Below, piece by piece: positions 33,251 to 46,952 of a stretch of 48,177 nt of DNA. Positions within the stretch are counted from its first letter, which is position 1; each line of letters begins with the position of its first letter. Location of the stretch: assembly GCA_025526915.1 (NCBI GenBank), contig JAHLKH010000193.1, positions 1 to 48,177 of the forward strand, read 5' to 3'. A program made the position numbers and the translations under genes. The notes under the pieces were generated by a model. That model saw nothing but the letters and a program-made list of their open reading frames with translations. It did not search any database and was not told the DNA's origin. This DNA is from Entophlyctis helioformis (lineage: Eukaryota; Chytridiomycota; Chytridiomycetes; Chytridiales; Chytriomycetaceae).

Positions 33251-36200
33251 TTGGTTTGGATGCACTTGAACAGCATGGCATTGACATGAATGCATGCACC
33301 ATCCAATGGCAACAGCATACTGCCAACAGGACCATCTCGCCCCAAAACAGGTAGGCACGGCTGCGATCTCTGCAGGATTCTTGTGGCACTGACTCTGATG
33401 GATGCCACTGGCAGATCTGCCTCTGCATGCACGCCTACAGCGACTGCTGCTTGAGCCACACGGCACAGCAGCTGAAGGGAAATGCCAGTGGTGCGGTTTG
33501 GCACATCACACGGGACGCAGTCACAGAGCTCGCCAACCACACTGTCAGCAAAGGCGGATGGACGGCGTTTTTGGCAATTCAATGGCTGCCGTGTCGTGCT
33601 TGGCTGCATCCTCCGGTGCACAGCAGATCAGCTTGCCAATGACAGCATCAACGGCCGCGACATTCTTGCTGATATCTGCGAGAATGCAAGCAAGCAGCTG
33701 CTCCAGGCTGTGCACGAGAAGGATCTCGCTACAAAAGGATATGAGATACTCAGCCCAGCTGAGCAGAGCCTGTTACACGCCTTTGTGAGTTTTGGGTGGC
33801 TTGGATGCGTGTCTTGACTGTCCACTGCATGCTGTTGCTGATTTTGAGCATGGCTGACTTGATCCATCACTGGGTGAGCAGATGGTGATCCTGAGACTGC
33901 AGGAACGGCTCAAGAGGTATCCAGGCATCGCATGTGCACCATTCAGGCGTTCAAGGAAGCCAGGTTCGCTCTGCATTTGTTTGGCACAGTGCGACCTTGT
34001 GTATTCACAATCAATCACGGCATTCTTCTGGCAGGCAACCGCAAGGCTAAACAGCACCGCAGAAAGAGCACACGGATCGCACTCGAAAGGCTGTTGCTGC
34101 CATTCGCAAACAGGCCGTAGATACGCTGAATCTCTTGGAATGCCAAAAGAAACACAGCCCGGACGACTTCAAGCCGCCGGCACTTTCTGAGCAGTATCAA
34201 CAAGCCACAGACACGCTGAAACTGATCATTGAGCGAGCTCCAGTGCGTCTTTGCATTTCTATGCTCTGTTTGCATGTGGCGGCTTGATGCACCTGCTCAT
34301 TCTTTGACTTGACAGGTCGGCAAGCCACCGAAAGCGCCAAAGATGCTGCTGCCATCTCCAGCCGCAGCTGATGGCACAGATCGCGACAAGATCCTCTACA
34401 TTGGTGTGCTTCAAGACACAAAGACAACCGTGAGTTGAACTGCAGGCTTGTGATCATGAGCATCTTGCGCACATTCAGAATGCACGCCTAAGATTGCATC
34501 CAAACCGGCAGGAGCCATACCTCGTCACACTGGCCAGACAGGCTGTATTCAAGAAGGAGCGAGAAGAGCGTGCAGAGAAGGCCGGACGGACAAGACCATC
34601 CAGGAGCACAAGAAGGATGCGAGCAGCAAGCCCGCCAGGCTCAATCTGAGGATGAGACACGGGCGTAAGTGGCATAAGGCATGTTGCTGCCTTGAATGTG
34701 CATGCTGACCAGCGCGTTCTTTGACAGATACGAGCGTGGTGAGAGATCAGCAATACGGCAGCTACTGGAAGCAATCTATCGCCTGATTGCATTGCCAGTC
34801 ATGACGGGTGCCGCTGCCATCCATGGCGACGAGCCAAGGCCGGTGGAGAGCACATATGATCGTCCTGAGCAGATTGTCAATCTCGCGGTATGGTTCTGGA
34901 TTGGCATGTTGATCTGCGCATCTGGTTTTGTGTGTGTTGACTTGTGCGATGTGCAGGAAATGCTCTCTGCCGACCCCATCTTTATGAAGGCGTTTGGATG
35001 CCAAGTCAAGACGCTGCCGGCGATGCAGACGCGCGGCACGGTCGTCGAGGACATTTTCAATGCCGTGTATCGGTTTACGGCAAGCATATGGCGCGCGGGT
35101 CTCATTCTGATTGCCGCGATGATCGAGGAGCTGGTCATGCTCAAGCCAGACGCGCCGCTGCCACTTCAATACTGCGTCTTGGAAGCAACAAAGGACGGCA
35201 TGACAACATTCTGTTTTGTCAATCCGGACGACCTTGGCAAGAAGGAGAGCATGGGACTCTATGCCAATGGGTGCGTCCTCAGACAACCATCACCGCGTGG
35301 CAGATGTACGGCGATGGCCCACGCAGCAGCAACAGCAAGCTGCATCGGTATGGCGACTTGGTGACCCTCAGAGCGGCACGGTGCTCAAGATCTGCGAGTT
35401 CAAGGCAGCCAAGAAGGCCACACAGCCTGATGACCACGGCGATCATGGCCACGACAACCACAACGACCACGGCGACCACGACGACCACGGCGAGCATGAT
35501 GAGCAGGGCGTGTCACTCGAGATCTCCTTGCACAATGTGCCCGAGCTGCCTGTGCAGCCTGACGACTTGGACACCCATGACGAGCATGATGTGCACAATC
35601 CAGCAGCAGCATCCAGCGGCACCAATGCTCCACCACAAGCTGTCCAGCGACCAGCCATCCCAACAGCAAATGATCTACTCGCGGCGCTCACCAGCAGCGT
35701 CTCTGGCGGCGAGGGAGCTGTCACGATGCTTCTGCGATACCTCGCGTACATTCTGGCAGGTGGCCAGATGGTCAAGCCACAGCGTACAAGCATGTTGTGC
35801 ACTCATGGCTTGTTACGACCATGCAGATGATCATTCATCGCACTTGGACAAAGGGGATGGTGCAGGACAGCATGGCGCAGATGCAGGAGGATGCAGCCAA
35901 GCTGCGCATGTTTGCAATGGATGCAGACACGGCGGCCGCAACGCAGCAGGCAGCCACAATCCAGGCGTCTGAGATGCAGGATGACGCGGTGCAGATGGAG
36001 GCAGTGCAGATGGAGGCAGACGCCATGGATGGCGTTTTGCCTGGCATTCTTGACAACAGCTTATGCGCAGATGCCATGACCAGTATCTTCAGCAATCTGG
36101 CCAGGGATATCTGCGGCACCCTCTCTACGCATTTTATCTCAAACCAGTCGATGCTGGTGGACGCGGCGATCCACCGCCTGGTTCCTGGCTCGTCTGCCGA

Positions 36201-39055
36201 GGATGTCAAGAAATGGCGCGAGATCATGTCCAAGACTGCCAATGTTGCCAAGGCCGCAAGGCTGCAAAGACGCCGGAGGACGCTAAGGCTGCCAAGGCCG
36301 CCAAGGCTGCTGCCGCCAAGGACGCCACACCACAAGCCACTCTGGATGCCGCCTCTCCCACAGCACGCTGCAAGCGGCCCGCATCAAGCTCTTCATCGGC
36401 CACCAACAGCGCCAAACCCAAGAGGCAACGGCGCAGGAAGGACAAGGCTACCACCAAGGACGGCACGCCTGGCACAACACAAGCCACAGAGGGCCAGGAC
36501 GACGCTGTGCTACCGCAAGCATTGCACAAGCTCATGGCGGTCGAGTGCAACGCGTCATTGTCGCCGGCAGGCAAGTTCAAGCAACTGCGAGATCTCGCAG
36601 GCTCATCCCTCAAGCTGTACCCGCAGCCGGCGAGCCGCGATCCCTTTGTCCTCATCACAGAAACCACCCTCTTTTGGGCTGTCATGGGGGCAAAGAAGGA
36701 TCGCGTACCCACCAAGGACAATGCTGTCTTGCAAGCGTTGAGAGAGCAGCTCCTTGCTGCACTCAGTAGGTCGCATTGCCTGTAAATGCCATGCTTGTAT
36801 GATATGATGCTGACTCTGCACTTTTATCGTATACTACAAAGATGAAGACTTGACACTCGAGTCGCCAAATGACACGATCGAGAAGGCTTCAGCAAAGCGG
36901 GAGCTGGATCCTCGACATCCTCCTCCCTGGACTCTGTTTGAGCGAGCGACGCTTCCAGACACCTGCGGAGGCCAAAGCGCGAATGGACGCGGTTGCCAAG
37001 GCCACAGCCGATGCCACAGCCAAGGCAACGCGAGAGGCTGATGGGCGGGGTCTGGTTGGCAAGGAGCGCGAGGAGCATATCAAGGCTGCGATTGATGCCG
37101 TGTGTCCAGCGAGGCCAATCAAGACAATCAGACTGGGCAGCATCATGACGGATGGATACAGCATCTACCAGCTGGCTCTCGATGGCCGCACAAACCGTCC
37201 AGAGTCGCCTCGCAGTATGTGGCGTGCTTGGATGCTTTGGTTCACACGTTGATTCTGACCACTGCCTTGATCTACAGATCCCAACGCTGCGTCTTCAGGC
37301 GAGCAGCACAGTATTTTTGATGATGGAGGTCTTGGTGGCCTTGGTGGCGTGAATAATTGCTTGGATGATGGCTTGGATGGCGAATGTGAGTTGCTGTGCC
37401 AATCCAGACGCGTTCTTGTTGTCCACACCGACTGACATGCCATCCACAGCCGCCGATCCAGCCGACCCGTCAGCCGCCAAGCCATACACGCCCAATCCTG
37501 TAAGCCACTTGCATGCTAACCTCGCGCATTGGTGCACATGCATTGCACATTCCTCACTCATGCCATGGCATGACAGGGCAAGCGCAACTTTTACGCTTCT
37601 CAGCGACTGCCCAACATTGTCAACGCCAACAATCTGTTCACTGACCAAGGCTACCAGACTGTTCGCGTTGTCAGCTTTGACTGGGGCAAGCGGTACCTGT
37701 ATGGCGCGTCCAGTATCTTGGTCGATCTCAGAGACTTTTCGTATACGCTCGAGTCCAACTACGTGCTCTCCTCTGGCATGGCACATGCTGAGGGCATCTT
37801 TCAGCGGTGGTATGCATGCAATGACTCTGCCACGCGCACTCTTGACCAGATCAACTCACAGTGCCTGCCTCTTGTGCCAGGTTCGCTGACCGACTTGCCA
37901 AGGCAGCCGACATCCAGGCGGCCATTGCATTCAAGACAACAAAGCATGCCGTTCCAGGCGTCAAGCCTGGCGAGAGAGCCTTTTGGGATCTGCGCTGCCA
38001 TGCGTACTGCACGCCATTCTTGAATGCACGGGTACGTTTTCTCTGGTTCTGGATGCCCATTGCCATGGCTGCCATGCTGCTTGATTGCCTGCTGATCACA
38101 CTGGATGGCATGGCATGGCATGGCATTCCACAGAAGGTCAAGGACAAGCGGTTTGCCATGCGCTGCAAGCGCACGTCTGATCGCGGAAACGCTCTTGAGG
38201 GCATCATGAAGCTGGCAGGATCGACCACTGGCAAGCGCGCATCTCATGCGTCTCAGGGCCTCCCTGTCGACCGAACAAAGCCGGCAAAGGACAACATTCC
38301 CGTTGTGTGGGCATTGGGCATCGACTTTACAGGCCAAGGTGGCCGGCACGCTGTGTTTGAGAAGTTTCTCATCAGGCATCTGCGGTCGTCTGGATATGCC
38401 TATGTGCGTCTGATGCCATCCATCCATCCATCCATCCATCCATCTGTGCACCAACTGACACACGATCATGCACACGCACACACACACACAGATCTACCGC
38501 TGCAACGAGAACCTGACCAGCCAGATGTGCCCGCAGTGCAAGCAGCGGATCCCATACGAGAACCGCACCAACCTGCGACGCTACGAGTGCACAGACTGCA
38601 AGACCGTCTACCACCGAGACGTGCTTGGAGCCACCAACATCGGGATGGTCGCACTGTGGCATCTACTCTTTGGACACCGGCCGCTCTACTTGACACACAC
38701 CAAAGCCGACAGCAATCCAGCCACGCCAGAGCACCTCAAACGCATCGCAAGAATGCATATCTCCATCCAGCTGCGTGCACGAGATGCTCCGTCTGTTGTC
38801 CCACAGCCTCAAACGCGGAAACACTTCAAGTCGCATGTGGCCTCATGGGATCAGATCAGCCTGTCGACCAGCAGCGTTCAAGACGTGCTGTACAGCAGCG
38901 TTCAAGACACGGACCATCCGTCGTCCAGCTGCGACCAGCACGCAGACAGCCTGCCCTCAAGTCACTTGACCTGCATCCCACACAGTGACTTGTTTGACCA
39001 CCAACACTTTGAATCGGGGGACCTCCCGATCGACCTAACGGGTCACTTTTTCTAA
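31894..39055 (+). CDS. XPG/FEN1-like nuclease joined to a Fanzor (TnpB-like) RNA-guided nuclease; multi-exon
   Basis: Coding sequence can be followed with phase-compatible introns from an ATG at 31894 to a TAA at 39053-39055, about 2,000 residues if one protein. Securely placed exons include 31894-32348, 32404-32574, 34957-35270, 37577-38031, 38134-38403 and 38492-39055. Order: XPG nuclease domain (to about 33250); a region with a CQWC motif; a Lys/Gln-rich helical region (34000-34730); a helical block; an Asp/His-rich linker (about 35440-35515); a Lys/Ala-rich basic segment (KPKRQRRRKDK, probable nuclear signal); then the Fanzor RuvC core and zinc ribbon. The alternative is two genes, with XPG ending TGA at 33815-33817 and Fanzor starting ATG at 33882; against this, GTGAGT at 33784 and CAG at 33881 form a phase-0 intron. 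About nine one-base frame breaks occur (e.g. near 33620, 33940, 34087, 34575, 34620, 35363, 35783, 36255, 36960, 37870), so decay or assembly error must be resolved. Confidence 0.7.
37577..38850 (+). other. Fanzor RuvC catalytic core and zinc ribbon
   Basis: Three exons (37577-38031, 38134-38403, 38492-39055). RuvC-I: VRVVSFDWGKRYLYGASS with Asp at 37679-37681. Bridge region: KVKDKRFAMRCKRTSDRGNA. RuvC-II region: IPVVWALGIDFTGQGGRHAV followed by FEKFLIRHLRSSGYAY and YRCNENLTSQMCPQC. Here Glu at 38507-38509 sits just before TSxxC, the displaced Glu position described for Fanzor proteins as opposed to bacterial TnpB. Zinc ribbon: CPQC (38528) and CTDC (38588). RuvC-III: VYHRDVLGATNIG with Asp at 38618-38620. 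Together these identify the TnpB/Fanzor family, programmable RNA-guided DNA endonucleases. All catalytic residues are present. The frame shifts once between RuvC-I and the following helices (near 37870). Confidence 0.85.
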
Positions 39056-39060
39056 CGATA
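38950..39060 (+). ncRNA. Candidate omega-RNA / structured right end of the Fanzor locus
   Basis: Known Fanzor and TnpB guide RNAs derive from the 3' end of the gene and its flank. Here the last ~100 nt of the frame hold nested inverted repeats: AAGTCACT (38959-38966) with AGTGACTT (38984-38991); the same AGTGAC with GTCACT (39042-39047), so the two helices are mutually exclusive; and a hairpin ATCGGG/CCCGAT (39013-39030). A TTTTT run follows at about 39048. The guide would then be copied from sequence just downstream. This is structural suggestion only. Confidence 0.3.
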
Positions 39061-39282
39061 AAGGTGAGCACTTTGTTGGATGTGCATCGCCCGCCTGTCG
39101 TCGCATGCTCGTTGCTGACTCGAACCTGCCATCGTGTGATGTGCGGGCTTGCATTCGACGCCTCTTGCGACGAATTGTATTCCAAAATGCTTGGTAATTG
39201 TATGAATATCGGGCCACAAGAGCGAGCGATTGCGCAACTAAACTCAACAACAACCACTTGAACGCTGTTGCTGCTGCCGCCC

Positions 39283-41429
<2,147 letters not shown>

Positions 41430-41736
41430 AGGAGCGAGTGGCTGTGTGTGATGCCAATGAAGGCTTTGCCGACTGTGGCTGTTTTTTCGGGACTGGGGAC
41501 TGGGGTGCTAGCGAGCCGAGACCGAGGGCCTAAACCCAGTGCTTGGCTGTGGCGGCATGCGTGCATCAGCGAGACAGGCAAAACGATGTCGGTAGCATGA
41601 CGCCGATCGTGACGGCCCGTATCTGGAGCAGTGCTTTGCAGTGTAGGGCTATAAGGCCAGAGCCAGAGTCGTACTATCACTATTATTAGGGCAGCGCAGA
41701 TAGATAGAAGAGAGAGAGAGAAGGGAGAGAAGACAG
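41430..41736. other. Convergent 3' intergenic region
   Basis: Between the NKAP stop and the cytochrome b5-domain stop. It holds a TATTATTAGG tract and an (AG)n tract near 41707-41726 that fit 3' untranslated or terminator functions for the convergent pair. No other gene seen. Confidence 0.4.
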
Positions 41737-42336
41737 TCACTCTATAGCAGACACGTCGCCTGCCGCCGCTGCCGTCTCTGACACGCCCATCGCCGCCACG
41801 GACGCCGCAAGAGCGCCGACCTCACCACCAGCATTCGCAGCATTCGCAGCATTCGCCGCCGCAGCAGCGGCATTCGCAGCGGCAGCATTTGCAGCAACCA
41901 ACTCCTTGTCGTCGTCAGCGGCCAGCCGCCCAAGCCGCCGCCCGACACCCAACCGCTTGGGCACATTCACATGCGCATGATACTTGCGCACCAGCAACGT
42001 GGCGTCGCGGCCCACGCCCTTGAGCAGATAGTCGAGCCCGCCCGGATGGTCAAACGTCGACACGTCGTACACGACCCCGTCGACCGCCATCCACTGGCCC
42101 GACTCTTCCGTCTTGTGCGACGCGAGCGCTGAGGCGCTGATGGGCGGCAGGTCGGACGCGGCGGCGGTCGGCGTGGGCAGCCGCGCGTGCGAGGATTTGG
42201 GCGAGTGCGATGTCGAGCCGCCGCTGTTGCCGCTCTTGTCGAGATCGTCTTTGCCGGGCGGTGTCGATGGCGAGACTGCCGATGCCGACGGGCTGCCGCT
42301 GCCGCCGCCACGAAACTTTTGCAGCCAGGATTGCAT
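41737..42336 (-). CDS. Cytochrome b5-like heme/steroid-binding domain protein
   Basis: One exon, 199 residues, start MQSWLQKFRGGG. After a Ser/Pro-rich N-terminus a cytochrome b5 core runs from about residue 97: QWMAVDGVVYDVSTFDHPGG with the axial-His HPGG motif, then LDYLLKGVGRDATLLVRKYH, where the second His (KYHAHVN) would be the other heme ligand. The C-terminal tail is Ala/Asn-rich (AANAAAANAAAAAANAAN) and probably disordered. No membrane anchor. The domain resembles the small soluble b5-domain proteins (CYB5R4 N-terminal domain / CYB5D type); partner and pathway are unknown. The domain is slightly short, so heme binding is likely but not certain. It is a single-exon gene, unlike its neighbours. 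Confidence 0.85.
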   Translation of the reverse strand: MQSWLQKFRGGGSGSPSASAVSPSTPPGKDDLDKSGNSGGSTSHSPKSSHARLPTPTAAASDLPPISASALASHKTEESGQWMAVDGVVYDVSTFDHPGGLDYLLKGVGRDATLLVRKYHAHVNVPKRLGVGRRLGRLAADDDKELVAANAAAANAAAAAANAANAANAGGEVGALAASVAAMGVSETAAAAGDVSAIE

Positions 42337-42667
42337 TGCGTTGGTGCGGTGTCGGTCAGTCGGTCGCCTTGCGTTGGAAAGGGTCGGCTGGCGTCTGGGC
42401 AAGGTCGCAATATATCCATGCCCGCACAATCAGCTCGTCATGCCTGTCATGCCGTCATGACGCAGCCAAATCTCGCCGAGATCGTCGCGCTATTGACGTC
42501 ATTCTTATCGGCGCGCCGAGTCCAGGTGCAACACGCACGCTGTGAGCGCGCAGAGGGTGAAGCACATGTCCATGTTCGTCCATATTGTTTCATTGCCCAA
42601 GTCTGGCCAGCACCGCCGCGTTATCCAGAGACAAACACTGCCGCACTGGCCAACGCTATGCATCCAT
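42337..42667. other. Intergenic, tandem minus-strand genes
   Basis: About 330 bp between the start of the b5-domain gene and the eL33 stop. Presumably the b5-gene promoter plus eL33 3' UTR; no recognisable gene on either strand. Confidence 0.4.
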
Positions 42668-43723
42668 TTAAACACGCGAGGGGTAGAGCATCTGTTCACG
42701 CGGACAAGCGATCGCATCCATCCAGGCAACACGGCGTTAGCCAGGCGTCCAGTCTCTGCGACAGCAGCAATGGCAACAATAGCAACAACAGCAACACGCG
42801 GCACCAGTCCACTTACAACGCGGACAGAGGCACCGAAGCTCTTGGCGGGAAGGTTCGAGGCAAACTTTGCACGGACACCGCCAGAGTTGCCGTGGGTTCT
42901 GGTGATGCGGCCCCAGATGACGCGGATCTTGGAGCCGTCAATGGCGCGCTCGGCACGGTACACGTAGGCGACACGCTTGCCAAGGTAGAACTCGGCATCC
43001 TGGGGAGTTCTGACACCCTCGACCTGGAGGAGGGAGGTGTGCTCCTTGGTGTTGCGCTTAGAGCGGCGGAAACCGAGGACACGGCCCTTGGCGTAGAGTC
43101 TGTCGTTGGACGCAGGGCATTAGTCATGTTTGCTCCTTGTTGCAGCAGTGGCTGGTTGGTAGGTTGGTTGGAGCAGCAGCAGTTGTTGTTGTCGTATGAT
43201 GTGGTTGCTTGCAGCCCATGTCGGCACAGGTGGTGCGTTGCTGCTGTGCATGTCGCCTGCGGCCCAGTTGAAGCTGAATCGATTCAACACACAAGTCGTT
43301 GCTGCTGGGTCGAGCCGGCCTGTCCATCCCATCCCATCCCATCCCATCCCATCCAGTTGCCGAGCGGTCGGGCATCAGGACAGCACGGCATGGGTGGGGG
43401 TGTGTCGTAGCATCCATCCCCGCTCGTCTGTATAGTGCAGGACGGCGTGTCGCCAGCCCATGCATCCATCCATCCCCGCCGGCCGCCGCAACGTTGCCGA
43501 TTCCCAAGTCGATTCCTGTTCCAGGCTGCTGCTGCTGCTCAAAGTCGAGTCGGAACGTCGCAAGTCGGCTGCTGCTGGCTGGGTCGCTGCTGCTGGGTCG
43601 GCCGGCGTACGTCTGCTGGTCGTCCCCACCACTACTGCTGCTCCTGCTCCTGCTGCTCCTGCTGCTGCTCCTGCTACCGTCGTTCGAGGTTGCTCACCGT
43701 TGGGGACGCGAAGTAGCAACCAT
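42668..43723 (-). CDS. RPL33: 60S ribosomal protein eL33 (L35A)
   Basis: Exons 43698-43723, 42817-43099 and 42668-42691 give 110 residues (yeast 107), phases exact. The product starts [19 protein letters not shown] and carries [39 protein letters not shown] and the family-typical end [15 protein letters not shown]. The last exon of 24 nt encodes only MLYPSRV plus the stop. Intron 1 is 598 nt, by far the longest in the window; long first introns just after the start are common in fungal ribosomal protein genes and may be regulatory. It contains CCCAT pentamers and CTG-rich tracts. The protein sits near the tRNA E-site side of the large subunit. Confidence 0.96.
43321..43352. repeat. (CCCAT)n repeat in eL33 intron 1
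   Basis: Five to six CCCAT units in the long first intron of the ribosomal protein gene; source of a spurious minus-strand GWDGM repeat frame. Confidence 0.85.
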
Positions 43724-44507
43724 CTTTTGAGTGAGTAGTGTGAGGGCGGAAACCACTGCGGCTGCTCGTCAAATTCCAAACTGGCTGGCCGAAATTGGCG
43801 CTCGTCACGTGACCCGATGGCCGGTTTTTGTTGGCGTGCTTGGCGTTCCGCTGGCTTGCCGGCCGTCTCGCCTGCTCTGTCCTCGGTCGGTCGGTCGGTC
43901 GGTCGGTCGGTGCACCAGCAGTGCCGTGTTGTGTCGTCCTTCTGTGCGCTGTGTGTTATGTTGTCCTGTCCTTCTGTGTGTTGTCCTTCTGCTGTGTGTG
44001 TTGTCCTGCTGCCCTTCTGTGTGCGACTGCGAGTGCACCAGAGCACCACAGCGTCTCCAACCGGCACGCCTATTGCCTGCTGTCTTGACTATGCGCCGAC
44101 CCCCGAGTACGGTCCATACAACAGGCAATACGCTTGCGCATCCTCTCCATCTCCCTGCTACCTCCCTGGTACCTCCCCACATCCCGACCCACGCTAGATC
44201 CAAGCTTGCCTCCTCCCATTGGGCACACTTGTTTGCAACCGTGGAAGATCGACCCACCCAGGCACCCTGTCTGCCCCACCGGCCTGTGCTGGCTTCCAGA
44301 CTCTCCCTTCACCCGGAAGCTGCACGCTCGCTGCCGGTGGGAGCGTTCTGTTTGGCGGTCGGCATTCGCAATGCTGATCTCTGAGCGGCGCTTGTCACGG
44401 ACGCTGCCACATCACACATCACATCACATCAACTGCCAATAAAAAGCACCCGTTGTTGCAGCAGAAGCAGAAAAAGTAGTGTAAAAAGAGGGAGCAGAGG
44501 GAGCGGG
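43724..44507. other. 784-bp intergenic region with simple repeats
   Basis: Between the eL33 start and the RIO2 stop, both on the minus strand. It contains (GGTC)n at about 43884-43911 and TTGTCCTTCTGTGT-type repeats at about 43930-44025. A 217-codon open frame exists on the plus strand, but it is Cys/Pro/Ser-rich low-complexity sequence generated by those repeats, so I do not call it. The right part must serve as RIO2 3' UTR, and the left part as eL33 promoter. Confidence 0.5.
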
Positions 44508-46641
<2,134 letters not shown>

Positions 46642-46873
46642 GGCGCTGGTCTGTCTGGTGGGGGTCTGTCCGTCGGGCAGAGGAGCGTGCACGATCGTCA
46701 GCGTCATCTTCGTAGTCCTGCCAGCAGAGTGCCAGCCAGCCAGCCCAACTGCCATCCAGCCATCCAGCCAGCCAGCCAGCCAGCCCAACAGCGCCAGATG
46801 CACGTACGGCCTCGTCGTGGTCTCGCAGGCAAGAAAGAAAAATGTTTGATTTTGTTTGATTCAGTTTGATTCG
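46642..46873. promoter_or_regulatory. Divergent region, RIO2(-) / downstream gene(+)
   Basis: About 230 bp separating two starts in opposite directions. It contains repeated CCAGCCAGCCAG/CATCCAGC units (about 46733-46790) and a TTGATTTTGTTTGATTCAGTTTGATTC-like T-rich tract just upstream of the plus-strand ATG. Confidence 0.4.
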
Positions 46874-46916
46874 ATGGACGCCAGCGCAGCGACACAGGCA
46901 GCGACCACAACCACTG

Positions 46917-46952
<36 letters not shown>

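Noticed and set aside
33784..33881. Gene boundary between the XPG part (stop TGA at 33815) and a Fanzor start at ATG 33882
   Set aside because: Kept only as an alternative: GTGAGT and CAG at these positions make a normal phase-0 intron, and a ~65-bp intergenic gap would be unusually small.
38404..38491. (CCAT)n and (CA)n tracts read as coding between the Fanzor GYAY and IYRC segments
   Set aside because: GTGCGT donor and CACAG acceptor in phase 0 remove them; the spliced sequence matches the Fanzor pattern directly.
39100..39200. tRNA-like GGTTCGAGTC on the minus strand downstream of the Fanzor gene
   Set aside because: Looks like a B-box, but I could not pair a T-stem or acceptor stem, so no tRNA or SINE is called.
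42187..43410. 407-codon plus-strand open frame
   Set aside because: Runs antisense through the b5-domain and eL33 exons and the eL33 intron; both opposite genes are certain.
43731..44384. 217-codon plus-strand open frame
   Set aside because: Low-complexity Cys/Pro/Ser sequence produced by GGTC and TTGTCCT repeats, with no splice-linked or conserved extension.
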